From Prochlorococcus sp. AG-402-P18 (lineage in GTDB: Bacteria > Cyanobacteriota > Cyanobacteriia > PCC-6307 > Cyanobiaceae), in NCBI GenBank assembly GCA_003216275.1, contig QCJC01000008.1, forward strand, positions 44,306 through 108,305: DNA of 64,000 nt, read 5' to 3'. Position numbers and translations under genes: made by a program. Below the pieces are notes generated by a model. The model saw only the letters and a program-made list of their open reading frames with translations, ran no database searches and was not told the origin of the DNA. Of this stretch, positions 29,466-40,201 are shown one piece after another (within the stretch, counting starts at the first letter, position 1; every line of letters starts with the position of its first letter).

Positions 29466-31472
29466 TTATGCTCCTACAACTCCAAAGAGAGCAACCAGAG
29501 CAATTACCCCTCCAAAAACAATCAATGCATAAAACTGAGCTCTTCCAGTCTCAAAATATTTGAGTCCCTCCCCACTCCCAAGAGTCAATAAACCAGTCAG
29601 ATTTACAACACCATCAACAACTTTGGCATCTACCTCAAGTACTTCTCTTGCAAGTTTTCTACTACCCTTAACAAAAATCCTGTCGTTTATATCGTCTAGA
29701 TACCATTTGTTCTGCAGAAATGAATTGATTTCAGGGTAATTTTTGGAAAGTGAAACACCAAGATCAAGCCTTTTTAAGTAGTAAGTTAAGACTGCCAATA
29801 AGATTCCTCCAGAGGAAATAGCTACCGAAGCAATTGCAAGAGGCAAAAATTCTCCCCAACTAAACTTTTCTGCCGCTTCAATAGCCTCCTGAGGATCTAA
29901 TAAATTCGCAAAGATGCTGTTCCAAGGGACTCCGATAAATCCAATTAAGACAGAAGGAATTGCCAAGACTGCCAAGGGAAATGTCATAGGCCATGCAGAT
30001 TCATGTATCTTCCCAATTTCATGATCTTCATGATCTTCATCTTTTTCTTTACCAGCTAAAGCAAGCAAGGAAAGCTGCATTTCTTGATCTTCTCCTCGAA
30101 ATTCACCTTCAAAAGTAAGAAAATATAGACGGAACATATAAAAAGCTGTCATCCCTGCAGTTAAAAAACCAATAAACCAAAGTATGGGAAAACTATTAAA
30201 AGCTTGACCTAGAATTTCATCTTTACTCCAAAAGCCTGCTAGAGGTGGAATGCCACTAATGGCAATACAACCAATGAAGAAAGTTATTGCTGTAATAGGC
30301 ATTTTTTCACGGAGGCCTCCCATTAATCTCATGTCTTGAGCAAGAATTGGTTCATGACCAACCACCTCCTCCATTGCATGAATAACTGATCCTGAACCAA
30401 GGAACAACATGGCCTTAAAACAGGCATGAGTAACAAGATGAAACATGCCCGCAACCGGCGCTCCACATCCCATTGCAAGCATCATGTATCCAAGTTGCGA
30501 GACTGTGCTGTAAGCCAATCCTTTTTTTAAATCCATTTGTGTCAAAGCTATCGACGCACCTAAAAAACAAGTAACAGTTCCAATAATTGCAATAAATAAT
30601 CCAACAAAAGGGAACTGGCTAAACAAAGGATCAAGCCTTGCTACTAAAAAAACACCCGCTGCAACCATTGTTGCTGCATGAATTAGCGCAGATATGGGGG
30701 TTGGTCCTTCCATCGCATCAGGTAGCCAGACATGAAGCGGAAATTGTGCAGACTTTGCCATTGGTCCCATGAAGACCAGGATGCAAAGAGTCAAAGCTGC
30801 CCATATTGGAACTGTCCCAGAACTGACTGCCTCTGATAAGCCCTCAGCGATTCCATGAAAATCAAAACTGCCAGTTGCCCAAAAAAGACCCAAAATTCCA
30901 AGTAGTAATCCAAAGTCACCTACTCTGTTTACAACAAAAGCCTTTTGAGCTGCATGTGCAGCACCATCTCTGTCATACCAAAAACCAACGAGTAAATATG
31001 AACACATTCCAACCAATTCCCAAAAAACATATATTTCAAGCAAGTTTGGACTAACTATTAGGCCAAGCATTGAACTACTGAATAATGCTAAATAAGTAAA
31101 AAAGCGAACATACCCAGGATCATGTGCCATATAGCCATGGGAATAAATCATTACCAAAAAAGCAATTGACGTCACCAGAGCAAGCATTACTGCTGCTAAA
31201 GGATCAATCACATATCCCATTGGCAACTCAAAAGAACCTGCACTTGCCCATATGAACAAGTGTTCAACAGGAGGTTTACCTGAAAGTTGCTCAGCCAAAA
31301 CTGCATAGCTAATAAATGCCGAAGCCCCAACAGAAGTTAAAAGAGTTATTGCAACGGGTTTTCTTGAACGATTAAAAAGATCGTTAAAACTAATTAATCC
31401 CAAACCAATCAATACCGCCCCACAAAGGGGCAGAAGAGGAATTAACCAAGCAAAGTCTGCAGCCGAATACAT
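29466..31472 (-). CDS. ndhF: NAD(P)H-quinone oxidoreductase subunit 5
   Basis: Distal antiporter-like subunit of NDH-1 with a long lateral helix, 668 residues. Typical segments are YVFWELVGMCSYLLVGFW, the FPLHVWLPDAMEGPTPISAL region (read as LHVWLPDAMEGP) and HLVTHACFKAMLFLGSGS. An acidic and histidine-rich loop, DEDHEDHE, lies near residues 477-484 and is encoded by a short tandem repeat. It is upstream of ndhD and 25 bases downstream of the Z-ISO-like gene. Confidence 0.96.
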   Translation of the reverse strand: MYSAADFAWLIPLLPLCGAVLIGLGLISFNDLFNRSRKPVAITLLTSVGASAFISYAVLAEQLSGKPPVEHLFIWASAGSFELPMGYVIDPLAAVMLALVTSIAFLVMIYSHGYMAHDPGYVRFFTYLALFSSSMLGLIVSPNLLEIYVFWELVGMCSYLLVGFWYDRDGAAHAAQKAFVVNRVGDFGLLLGILGLFWATGSFDFHGIAEGLSEAVSSGTVPIWAALTLCILVFMGPMAKSAQFPLHVWLPDAMEGPTPISALIHAATMVAAGVFLVARLDPLFSQFPFVGLFIAIIGTVTCFLGASIALTQMDLKKGLAYSTVSQLGYMMLAMGCGAPVAGMFHLVTHACFKAMLFLGSGSVIHAMEEVVGHEPILAQDMRLMGGLREKMPITAITFFIGCIAISGIPPLAGFWSKDEILGQAFNSFPILWFIGFLTAGMTAFYMFRLYFLTFEGEFRGEDQEMQLSLLALAGKEKDEDHEDHEIGKIHESAWPMTFPLAVLAIPSVLIGFIGVPWNSIFANLLDPQEAIEAAEKFSWGEFLPLAIASVAISSGGILLAVLTYYLKRLDLGVSLSKNYPEINSFLQNKWYLDDINDRIFVKGSRKLAREVLEVDAKVVDGVVNLTGLLTLGSGEGLKYFETGRAQFYALIVFGGVIALVALFGVVGA

Positions 31473-31497
31473 CCAGCTAAATCATATTGAAAAGAGT

Positions 31498-32244
31498 TTA
31501 GGCAATTCTTGCTAGTAATTCAGTTAAATCAAAAGAGAGAAATCTCTGAGTCCCAACAGAAATAAATTTATGAGACCACCAGAAAAAAAACACTGCAATG
31601 AGAATGCCCATTTGCGAGGGTCTAAGAAATTCTTTTATTTGTAATTTTTGTCGTCCATCCAACACAGCTAAGAATGGAAAGACTGATGTTTTTTTCTTCA
31701 CTTCATCAAATTCTTTTCCAAATTTTATTCTAAGTCTTCTATCCCCATGCCAAATAGCAAATAAATGATGGGCGATTAATCCTATGCAAGTAACAAGAGT
31801 AAAACTTGTTCCTATCCAAAGTAAATGTGCAAAACACCAAATAATTTGACCAATTGCCTGAGGATGGCGTGTGACTCTAATAATCCCCGAGGCGTAGAGT
31901 CTTACTTTGGGCTTAAGGACAGCTGGAATTTCTAGAAGGTTATAAGTAGCTGGGTATAAAAAAAGAAAACTAATTGCACTCAAAATCCAAATAACTGGAA
32001 TTAGTTCGCTAACCCCTTGAATATTCCAAAATCTAATTCCATCGTAACGATGAGAGATAAAATAACCAATCAAAATCAAAGCTGAGGGAATACTTACAAA
32101 AGCAAAAATCAGTCTCCATGCTCTTGCACCAATTAAACTCTCCGCCTTTACTCTTAAAGCAGCTCCACCACTATGAATAACGGCGAAACAGAACAAAAGC
32201 AATATCATTATTAAACTTGAGCTATGAGTATCTGAAAATGCCAT
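31498..32244 (-). CDS. NnrU-family membrane protein, probable 15-cis-zeta-carotene isomerase (Z-ISO)
   Basis: Membrane protein of 248 residues with about six helices. It has the NnrU/Z-ISO pattern: HSGGAALR in the first helix region, TRHPQAIGQIIWCFAHLLWIG, and HHLFAIWHGDRRL. The histidines could bind heme as in plant Z-ISO. The role would be to isomerise tri-cis-zeta-carotene between CrtP and CrtQ, both in this window. The assignment is by motif and pathway context. It heads the minus-strand run with ndhF and is divergent from the LysR gene. Confidence 0.65.
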   Translation of the reverse strand: MAFSDTHSSSLIMILLLFCFAVIHSGGAALRVKAESLIGARAWRLIFAFVSIPSALILIGYFISHRYDGIRFWNIQGVSELIPVIWILSAISFLFLYPATYNLLEIPAVLKPKVRLYASGIIRVTRHPQAIGQIIWCFAHLLWIGTSFTLVTCIGLIAHHLFAIWHGDRRLRIKFGKEFDEVKKKTSVFPFLAVLDGRQKLQIKEFLRPSQMGILIAVFFFWWSHKFISVGTQRFLSFDLTELLARIA

Positions 32245-32277
32245 TAGTCCTAAAAAAAGCCTCTTGAAAAATGATTA

Positions 32278-32292
32278 GATCCATACCGGATC
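32278..32292. promoter_or_regulatory. Dyad in the Z-ISO/LysR divergent promoter
   Basis: Inverted repeat GATCC, five bases, GGATC, in the 109-base space between the LysR regulator and the Z-ISO-like gene. LysR-type proteins commonly bind such short dyads beside their own gene. It may be the site by which the regulator controls itself and the Z-ISO-ndhF-ndhD run. Binding is an inference from position and symmetry. Confidence 0.35.
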
Positions 32293-32353
32293 AACAGTTG
32301 GACTTGTTTTTCCCTACATTTTATTTTATTAACTGCCATGAAGGCCTGCCACC

Positions 32354-33304
32354 ATGGCCGAGATTCCATTCACTCTTGATCAGCTAAGAATCCTCAAAGC
32401 AATTGTTGATGAGGGAAGTTTTAAAAAAGCTGCTGACAGCCTTTTTGTAACTCAGCCAGCTGTAAGCTTGCAAGTGCAAAATCTTGAGAAACAATTAGAA
32501 ATTGCCATATTTGATAGGGGCGGCAGAAAAGCTCAATTAACTGAGGCAGGAAAACTGCTTCTAAATTATTGTGAAAAGATTTTGGGAGAGTGCCAAGAAA
32601 CTTGCAAAGCCATAGAAGATTTAAATAATTTAAAAGGTGGTTCTCTAATTATCGGGGCTAGCCAAACAACAGGCACATACTTGATGCCAAGAATGATTGG
32701 TCTTTTTAGACAAAAATATCCAGAAGTTTCAGTGCAACTTCAAATTCACAGCACTAGAAGAACAGGATGGAGTGTTGCTAATGGCCAGATTGATATAGCT
32801 ATTATCGGCGGTCAACTACCTTTGGAATTAAATGAATCATTACAGATAATTCCTTTTGCAACTGATGAGTTAGCTCTTGTTTTACCCACTAATCATCCAT
32901 TAGCTAAATCCAAGGAACTTAAAAAAGAAGATTTATACACACTAGGATTTATAACATTAGATAATCAATCAACAACGAGGAAAGTTGTAGATCAGCTACT
33001 TTCTTCTTCAGGTTTAGATGTGCAGAGATTGCATATTGAAATGGAGTTGAATTCTCTTGAAGCTATAAAAAATGCAGTTCAATCTAATCTTGGAGCTGCT
33101 TTCCTGCCTGTAGTTTCAATTGAAAGAGAACTTTCAGGTGGAAGTGTTTATAGACCAATTGTTGCAGATCTAGAAGTAAAAAGAGAACTCAAAGTTATCA
33201 CAAATCCAGGCAGGTACTCATCAAGAGCAACAGAAGCTTTCACTCAAGATATCCTACCTTTATTCGCAAGTTCAGTTTCACCTCTATTTAATGGTAAAAA
33301 TTAG
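32354..33304 (+). CDS. rbcR: LysR-family regulator of the RbcR/NdhR (Ycf30) type
   Basis: LysR regulator of 316 residues. The N-terminal winged HTH includes [18 protein letters not shown] and [15 protein letters not shown]; the effector domain opens with [19 protein letters not shown] and has [21 protein letters not shown]. This pattern is typical of cyanobacterial RbcR/NdhR (plastid Ycf30), which controls carbon-fixation or ndh genes in response to metabolites. Its divergent position next to ndhF and ndhD fits. RbcR and NdhR are close relatives and cannot be separated by eye. It overlaps the convergent DUF3172 gene by four bases. Confidence 0.82.
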   Translation: MAEIPFTLDQLRILKAIVDEGSFKKAADSLFVTQPAVSLQVQNLEKQLEIAIFDRGGRKAQLTEAGKLLLNYCEKILGECQETCKAIEDLNNLKGGSLIIGASQTTGTYLMPRMIGLFRQKYPEVSVQLQIHSTRRTGWSVANGQIDIAIIGGQLPLELNESLQIIPFATDELALVLPTNHPLAKSKELKKEDLYTLGFITLDNQSTTRKVVDQLLSSSGLDVQRLHIEMELNSLEAIKNAVQSNLGAAFLPVVSIERELSGGSVYRPIVADLEVKRELKVITNPGRYSSRATEAFTQDILPLFASSVSPLFNGKN

Positions 33305-33957
33305 AATTGTATCGCTTCTTTATTGATGCCAACAGCATCTTCCTCAGCACCTTTAATTATAAATTTATTTTCATTAACATCTGCTTGATAAACACAACGA
33401 ACAATTGGCTGATCGCGAATTGAACCTATATAGGCAAATGTATTCATTCTCTGTTTGCACTCTCTAACATCTTCATTATTAATTGCACCTTGTTTCTGTA
33501 AAACAGTCCAATTCTCTCTTCTAATCACACAACCTGGTTGTAAAGCAGGTTGTGTTACAAAGCTGGTAGAGGGATTGAGGGTGGTATACATTTCAACATC
33601 AATAACAAAAGCACTTGCCCCATATTGCCTACAAAAGTCTGGATCTGGAACTGCCATATCTAGCTGTTGCTGACTTGCAATGTTCCCCTGACCTCCTGAT
33701 GTAGTACTTGTAATAAGACTGCCAATACCAACACCAACAACCAATACTCCAGCCAAAATCGCAATGGAATTAGAGTTAATTTTAATACCTCCTTCTCCAA
33801 TAGGTGGCTGTGATGAATCAAATCGACTTCCCCTTTGTGAATATTGACCTCTTACATTTGAATCTCTTCTTGAGTTGAATTTATTTCCTTCTTGTCTTCT
33901 CGCCAAATCCGATCTTCTACGAGATGATGGACGACGATTATAAGGATCTTTATTCAT
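33301..33957 (-). CDS. DUF3172-type membrane protein
   Basis: Protein of 218 residues. The first 60 residues are Arg/Ser-rich and probably disordered ([15 protein letters not shown]), then one hydrophobic helix at about 68-90 ([17 protein letters not shown]), then a soluble domain with cysteines in [23 protein letters not shown] and IVRCVYQ, which could pair as disulfides outside the cytosol. The architecture matches cyanobacterial DUF3172. Its start overlaps the ndhM stop by four bases, so translation is coupled. Function unknown. Confidence 0.75.
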   Translation of the reverse strand: MNKDPYNRRPSSRRRSDLARRQEGNKFNSRRDSNVRGQYSQRGSRFDSSQPPIGEGGIKINSNSIAILAGVLVVGVGIGSLITSTTSGGQGNIASQQQLDMAVPDPDFCRQYGASAFVIDVEMYTTLNPSTSFVTQPALQPGCVIRRENWTVLQKQGAINNEDVRECKQRMNTFAYIGSIRDQPIVRCVYQADVNENKFIIKGAEEDAVGINKEAIQF

Positions 33958-34301
33958 AACAACTCTTGTGTCCTAGGTAATCCCATCGAATAATTCATCA
34001 CCCTACTATTTGGGTTATAACTAAGTTCTCCGTCATTAAGCAACCTTCGAATAAAGTCTTCAAGCAATGAACCTATTTTTCTCAAGCTGTAATCAGTCAA
34101 TTCATTGTTGGCTTGAGAATCAACTAATTGGCGAAAATAATCTTGCACCTTTTTTAAAGTCTGATCATTCCAAATAAATTCATTATCAGGGTCAATATCT
34201 AATGTTAAATGTCCATTATCTAAAACTAAATCATTATTTTCAACAACAGCAGTAAATATTCTTACGTGGCGAGTTGTGCATTTAAGAATAGTATCGCTCA
34301 T
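33954..34301 (-). CDS. ndhM: NAD(P)H-quinone oxidoreductase subunit M
   Basis: Cyanobacterial and plastid-specific peripheral subunit of NDH-1, 115 residues. It shows the family opening [13 protein letters not shown], the acidic [13 protein letters not shown] segment and the C-terminal [15 protein letters not shown]. It helps build the subcomplex that receives electrons from ferredoxin. It precedes the DUF3172 gene in a four-base overlap and is divergent from crtP. Confidence 0.94.
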   Translation of the reverse strand: MSDTILKCTTRHVRIFTAVVENNDLVLDNGHLTLDIDPDNEFIWNDQTLKKVQDYFRQLVDSQANNELTDYSLRKIGSLLEDFIRRLLNDGELSYNPNSRVMNYSMGLPRTQELL

Positions 34302-34371
34302 GAATTTAAAACAACAAACCGAAATTTATACTGCAAATTTAACGACCTTAACCCTAGTTGGGTGGCATTAA

Positions 34372-35799
<1,428 letters not shown>

Positions 35800-35875
35800 T
35801 GTATCAACAACAATCTTTTTCAAAATTCTACCTAAACGGAAAATTGCAAACTAAAAAACCTACAAACTTTTAATT

Positions 35876-36814
35876 TTGGCGCTGCCTTCTTTGAATCTAG
35901 AGGATGCCTACGAGGCTTGCAGGCAGGAAACTGCATTGTGGGCTAAGACCTTCTACCTTGGCACAATGTTATTGCCCCCTGCTAAACGGAAAGCTATCTG
36001 GGCTATCTATGTTTGGTGTAGAAGAACAGATGAGCTAATGGATAGCAGCGAAGCTCAAAACAAATCTAGAAATGAATTATCAGACCGACTAAATAAATGG
36101 GAAGACAAAACAAAAAAGGTTTTTGCTGGTCATACTGAAGATGATCTTGATGCAGTCTTAGCTGATACGCTTCAAAAATTTCCTCAATCAATTCAACCAT
36201 ATATCGATATGATTGAAGGTCAGAGAATGGATTTAGATAAAACCAGATACAAAACTTTTGAAGAACTGGAACTCTACTGTTATCGAGTCGCGGGAACAGT
36301 TGGATTAATGACTCAGGGTGTAATAGGAATTGATTCTGCCTATACGGCCAACCCAAGTAAGCCATATCCTGATACTTCAAAAGCTGCTATTGCCCTTGGA
36401 ATTGCAAATCAATTAACCAATATTCTTAGAGATGTTGGAGAAGACAGAGGTAGGGGTCGAATCTATCTGCCTCTGGAAGACCTAAATAAATTCAATTATT
36501 CTGAAGAAGATCTAATGAGTGGAAAGATCAATGAAAACTGGAAGGCATTAATGACATTTCAATTAGCTCGAGCAAGAGATTGGTTCAAAAGATCTGAAGA
36601 AGGCATTAAATGGCTTTCAATAGATGCAAGATGGCCAATTTGGACATCTTTAAGACTGTATAGCGGAATATTAAACTCAATAGAAAAGTTAGATTATGAT
36701 GTGTTCAATAATCGTGCTTATGTAAAAGGATGGGTTAAAGCTATTGAACTGCCCATCTCATATTTAATGACTATTAACGATGAAAAATATAAACTAAAAC
36801 AGATATTTAACTAA
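35876..36814 (+). CDS. crtB: Phytoene synthase
   Basis: Head-to-head prenyltransferase making 15-cis-phytoene from two GGPP. The 312-residue protein has both aspartate-rich motifs: RRTDELMD with Asp52 and Asp56, and RDVGED with Asp186 and Asp190, followed by RGRGRIYLP. The TTG start at 35876 fits the conserved LEDAYEACRQ opening. It follows crtP, the classic cyanobacterial pair, and is convergent with the RRM gene only three bases away. Confidence 0.96.
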   Translation: MALPSLNLEDAYEACRQETALWAKTFYLGTMLLPPAKRKAIWAIYVWCRRTDELMDSSEAQNKSRNELSDRLNKWEDKTKKVFAGHTEDDLDAVLADTLQKFPQSIQPYIDMIEGQRMDLDKTRYKTFEELELYCYRVAGTVGLMTQGVIGIDSAYTANPSKPYPDTSKAAIALGIANQLTNILRDVGEDRGRGRIYLPLEDLNKFNYSEEDLMSGKINENWKALMTFQLARARDWFKRSEEGIKWLSIDARWPIWTSLRLYSGILNSIEKLDYDVFNNRAYVKGWVKAIELPISYLMTINDEKYKLKQIFN

Positions 36815-36817
36815 AAT

Positions 36818-37249
36818 CTATACAGGCGTTTTCTGATTAGCTAAAAGTTCCTTTAATTTTGATAATTCTCCAGCCCATCGTGGATCCGGAGCTTCTTTCA
36901 TTGGAGCATCACTATGTACAACTTTCTTAACATCTTTACGATTAGAACCCTTATTCCCATTGTTAGATCCGGCTCCTCTTCTGGATCCGCCTGAATTTGA
37001 ATCTTTGCGTTCTGAGCGCTCAACCCTCAATTTATTTCCACTAAATTCATGGCCATTTAATTTTTCAATAAGTTCATTCGCAACATTTTCATCTTTAATA
37101 TTTGCAAAGCCAAATCCCCTGCAAGCCTTGGTATCTCTATCAAAAACGGCTTTAAATTTGATGCCATCTCCAATAGATGCAAGGAGAGCTTCAAGTTCTT
37201 TGACGTTGAAATTTTGCGGCAAGTTGCCGATGTAAAGGCGAACGCTCAT
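36818..37249 (-). CDS. RRM RNA-binding protein
   Basis: Single RNA-recognition-motif protein of 143 residues. RNP2 is LYIGNLP near residue 5 and RNP1 is CRGFGFANI near 43-51. The C-terminal half is low complexity, rich in Gly, Ser, Asn and Lys (GGSRRGAGSNNGNKGSNRK region), then a short conserved end. Cyanobacterial Rbp proteins of this form are often cold-inducible; the RNA targets are unknown. Confidence 0.9.
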   Translation of the reverse strand: MSVRLYIGNLPQNFNVKELEALLASIGDGIKFKAVFDRDTKACRGFGFANIKDENVANELIEKLNGHEFSGNKLRVERSERKDSNSGGSRRGAGSNNGNKGSNRKDVKKVVHSDAPMKEAPDPRWAGELSKLKELLANQKTPV

Positions 37250-37315
37250 GTAAATGAAAGGGGATAAGGAGACAACGGCATACGGCCGAAATTTATTTGA
37301 TTTGTGTGTAGTTAA

Positions 37316-38509
37316 TCACAAAAAGGGTGAATTCTCTAGCGTCCATTTACGAGCGACCTCCAAAGCCTCCTGATTTGTAAAAAAACGTCCATAAGCTTTT
37401 TCCTTGGAAAGATGTCTCATCAGCTCCCCGATAAAGGGGCCAGGGGGCAGCTGCAAGGCTTTTTGCAGTGAATCCCCGTTCAAAGGGGAAGAGGGGTGGA
37501 ACAGAGCGTCAGAAGGGTCTCTCCATCGTTCCAACCATTCGTGAACATATTTGTCTTCCAAAAAAAGAATTAAAGATGGTAAATCCTCTTCCAAATCAAC
37601 ATGAAGTTGAAACCTTTCATCTTCTGAAAGTTTTTCTAGACCATAGTTATCAATTTTTTTCGCCCAAAATCTGAGAGTTTTTGCTCGTTTAATTTGATTT
37701 TTACTAAACTTCAATCTTGTCATACCCACATCACTAAGTAAGCATATTAATCTTGCTAAAGGTATGCCAGCTAATAGTACTTCTGAAATAAAATCATTAC
37801 TTTTTAGCCTCGTAGAAGTGATATACTTATCACTCCAATCTCTCAATAATTGAAGTTCTGAATAAGTTTGCCAAATAGAGTAATTCCATTTTGAATTCAC
37901 TATTTTTATAATTTCGGCTTTAATCCTCTCTGGAGCAACATTACCCAAAAACTTCACATTATTGTTTAATAATACTTTCGTTTTTGGCTCCAATCTAAAA
38001 TTCAACTCACACATTAAGCGAAAACCTCTAAGTATTCGCAATGGATCATCAATTAAATTCTTCTCACTAATTGCAACAATTTCTTTATTTTCTAAATCAT
38101 TTATACCTCCAGTGGGATCAAATATCACAGGATCGTTTTCAAGTTTTAAGGCAATTGCATTAATTCTAAAATCACGTCTCAATAAATCATCTTTAAGATT
38201 GTTTCCAACTTGACCTGCAAAATCAAGTGTCCAACCATCAACTACTAATCGAGCAATATCTCTATTTGTATCAAGTTTGATTACGGTGCCATTAATTCTT
38301 TTAGATAAATTTTCTGTAAATTCAATAGCCTTTGTGGGTATTACAAAATCTAAATCAGGTTTTTGCCTCAATCTCTTCAATAATCCATCTCTAACAGAAC
38401 CACCCACAAGAGCTGTTCCAATTGGAAAATCATCTATGCTCACAGGCCAATCTTTTGGATTTAAACTTCCAAAAAGATCTTTTGATAGTAGTCTGTTATT
38501 ACTTTTCAA
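37316..38509 (-). CDS. tRNA nucleotidyltransferase/poly(A) polymerase family (CCA-adding type)
   Basis: Class II nucleotidyltransferase of 397 residues. The head domain has GTALVGGSVRDGLLKR and the metal-binding DLDFV; neck motifs include RRDFRINAIAL and the DDPLRILRGFRL arginine block. The C-terminal region lacks an HD motif. Cyanobacteria may split CCA addition between enzymes, so A-adding, CC-adding or full CCA activity cannot be decided here. It is divergent from ycf34 over 29 bases. Confidence 0.88.
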   Translation of the reverse strand: MKSNNRLLSKDLFGSLNPKDWPVSIDDFPIGTALVGGSVRDGLLKRLRQKPDLDFVIPTKAIEFTENLSKRINGTVIKLDTNRDIARLVVDGWTLDFAGQVGNNLKDDLLRRDFRINAIALKLENDPVIFDPTGGINDLENKEIVAISEKNLIDDPLRILRGFRLMCELNFRLEPKTKVLLNNNVKFLGNVAPERIKAEIIKIVNSKWNYSIWQTYSELQLLRDWSDKYITSTRLKSNDFISEVLLAGIPLARLICLLSDVGMTRLKFSKNQIKRAKTLRFWAKKIDNYGLEKLSEDERFQLHVDLEEDLPSLILFLEDKYVHEWLERWRDPSDALFHPSSPLNGDSLQKALQLPPGPFIGELMRHLSKEKAYGRFFTNQEALEVARKWTLENSPFL

Positions 38510-38538
38510 AATGACTCCCAGATTATTTCTGAATAATT

Positions 38539-38790
38539 ATGTGCATCTGTGTTGATTGTGCTTTTGTTGATAGATGTAAGACCTACTACGCAGTTGAAGA
38601 GCATCATGGAGTGAAGCACATATCTCAAAAGCCAGACTTTCAAGGAAATAATCCACGTATTCACATAAATATCCTCGACATGCCTGATAGAGAAATTGGA
38701 ATTGAATGGGACGTAAGAGGCTGTGATAGTTTTCAACTAGATAATGGGAAGTGGAGCAGACTACGTCCAGGAGAAGAAATCCCAAAATAA
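38539..38790 (+). CDS. ycf34: Ycf34 family iron-sulfur protein
   Basis: Protein of 83 residues with an N-terminal cysteine cluster, Cys2, Cys4, Cys7 and Cys13 (MCICVDCAFVDRC), as in plastid and cyanobacterial Ycf34, where the cysteines bind an Fe-S cluster and loss affects photosynthetic electron transport. A conserved EWDVRGCDSF segment follows with another cysteine. The tsaB start lies 17 bases downstream. Confidence 0.88.
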   Translation: MCICVDCAFVDRCKTYYAVEEHHGVKHISQKPDFQGNNPRIHINILDMPDREIGIEWDVRGCDSFQLDNGKWSRLRPGEEIPK

Positions 38791-38807
38791 TAATCATAAT
38801 AAATTCA

Positions 38808-39482
38808 TTGGAAAATTTCTATACTGCAAAATCAAAATATTTATTAGCCTTACATAGCTGCTCAGAGTCCTTTGGGGTTGCGGTTAAGGATTCGGAAAAT
38901 CAAAACAACATAATTAAAAGCCAAGTATTTCACCTTGGTCGTTCATTATCTAATCGGTTTTTTAGCTGTTTAGAAATAATTCTTCCACGAAAGTTTTGGA
39001 AGCAAATTGTTCGAATCTCAGTTGCAACAGGCCCTGGAAGTTTTACTAGCACGAGATTAAGCATCTCGATGGCTAGAACAATTTCTCAACAAATCAATTG
39101 CTCATTAGACGGAATGAGTTCGTTTCACTTAATGGCTCCAAGACTTCACAAAGAACTTAATCTTAGCAAAGTCTTGGAGCCATTTTGGATTAAAGATATC
39201 TTGCCTCGCAGGGGTGTTGTAGCTGGAAAATATCAACTAATAAAGATTCATAAAAACCCTAAATATTTTGAATTTAATGAAATCATATCCCCACAATTAA
39301 TAAACAAAAAAGAATATTTAACCCCATCTATTAATGCCTTAACTGATATAGAAAAAGATATTATTTCTCTTTTACAGTTTTCTCAATTCTGTCATAATTC
39401 AAAAGTTAATTCTAATTGGGATAAGTTGTTACCCCTCTATCCAACTTCACCACTAGACAATAAAAAAACCTCTAATTTCTAA
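38808..39482 (+). CDS. tsaB: tRNA threonylcarbamoyladenosine biosynthesis protein TsaB
   Basis: ASKHA-fold partner of TsaD in t6A37 tRNA modification. I start it at TTG 38808, just after ycf34; a longer frame from 38751 would overlap ycf34 and adds an unlikely poly-Ile segment. Recognisable parts are LLALHSCSESFGVAV and the ATGPGSFTSTRLSISMAR motif that contacts TsaD. It is about 224 residues, and the C-terminal half diverges. It lies near the tRNA nucleotidyltransferase gene, another tRNA-maturation function. Confidence 0.8.
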   Translation: MENFYTAKSKYLLALHSCSESFGVAVKDSENQNNIIKSQVFHLGRSLSNRFFSCLEIILPRKFWKQIVRISVATGPGSFTSTRLSISMARTISQQINCSLDGMSSFHLMAPRLHKELNLSKVLEPFWIKDILPRRGVVAGKYQLIKIHKNPKYFEFNEIISPQLINKKEYLTPSINALTDIEKDIISLLQFSQFCHNSKVNSNWDKLLPLYPTSPLDNKKTSNF

Positions 39483-39511
39483 TATTTATTACCTATTTAG
39501 ATAGAGCAGTA

Positions 39512-40201
39512 TTATGCAATATCTTTAATTAAACCTTTATCTATCATTAAATTTATAGCCAATTTAATCTCTTGAGTAGTTTTTTCCAAAGCATCTTTTT
39601 TCCGTGTTGAAGGAGGGTTGATCAAGTCACCAACTTTTAAATGAATACTTACAAATCTCGGCAAGAAGCTACCTTTGGGAAAGGCTTTATGGCTATTAAC
39701 TATTGCCACCGGGAGGATTGGGCACCCAGTTCGAGCAGCCAAAAGAGCTGCTCCAGCCTTAGGTTCATTAACTCTTCCATTTTCCTGTCTGGTGCCATCC
39801 AAAAACACCCCCGTAGCCCAACCTTCTACTAATCGTCTAGAGGCTGTTCTTAAAGCCTCTCGATCTCCAGCTCCCCTCCTAACGGGATATGCACCACAGG
39901 CAGAAATTATAGATGACAAAATTGGGATTTTAAAAAGTTCAGCTTTAGCCATGAAAGCTACAGGGCGCCCTAATGCATGTCCCAAAATGGGTGGATCCAA
40001 ATGAGAACCATGATTAGATACAACCACAACTCCACCAGTCTTTGGCAATTTTGAAATTCCTGATGTTTTTCCTCTGAACAAAAGACGGAAAATCGGGAAA
40101 ACGAAAAAATAGCTCACACATCCATAAACAAAGCTTTGTTTTGGCCAATTTCTACTTTTGTTACTTAGTCGATTTAGAAATTTTAATTTTTCCAAAGTCA
40201 A
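39512..40201 (-). CDS. plsC: 1-acyl-sn-glycerol-3-phosphate acyltransferase
   Basis: Membrane-associated enzyme making phosphatidic acid. The 229-residue protein has the acyltransferase box NHGSHLD (H-x4-D) and the phosphate-binding FLDGTRQENG (replacing the common FPEGTR), then PILPVAIVNS. It is the last gene of the rpaB-plsX-fabH-fabD-plsC run and overlaps fabD by four bases. Confidence 0.92.
   Translation of the reverse strand: MTLEKLKFLNRLSNKSRNWPKQSFVYGCVSYFFVFPIFRLLFRGKTSGISKLPKTGGVVVVSNHGSHLDPPILGHALGRPVAFMAKAELFKIPILSSIISACGAYPVRRGAGDREALRTASRRLVEGWATGVFLDGTRQENGRVNEPKAGAALLAARTGCPILPVAIVNSHKAFPKGSFLPRFVSIHLKVGDLINPPSTRKKDALEKTTQEIKLAINLMIDKGLIKDIA

Noticed and set aside
38751..38807. 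Longer N-terminus for tsaB overlapping ycf34
   Set aside because: The added residues include a run of isoleucines from an AT-rich spacer, and the family N-terminus begins near LLALHSCSE.
39675..40004. Open frame of 109 codons on the plus strand
   Set aside because: It lies antisense within plsC, which has intact motifs, and looks like a shadow frame.
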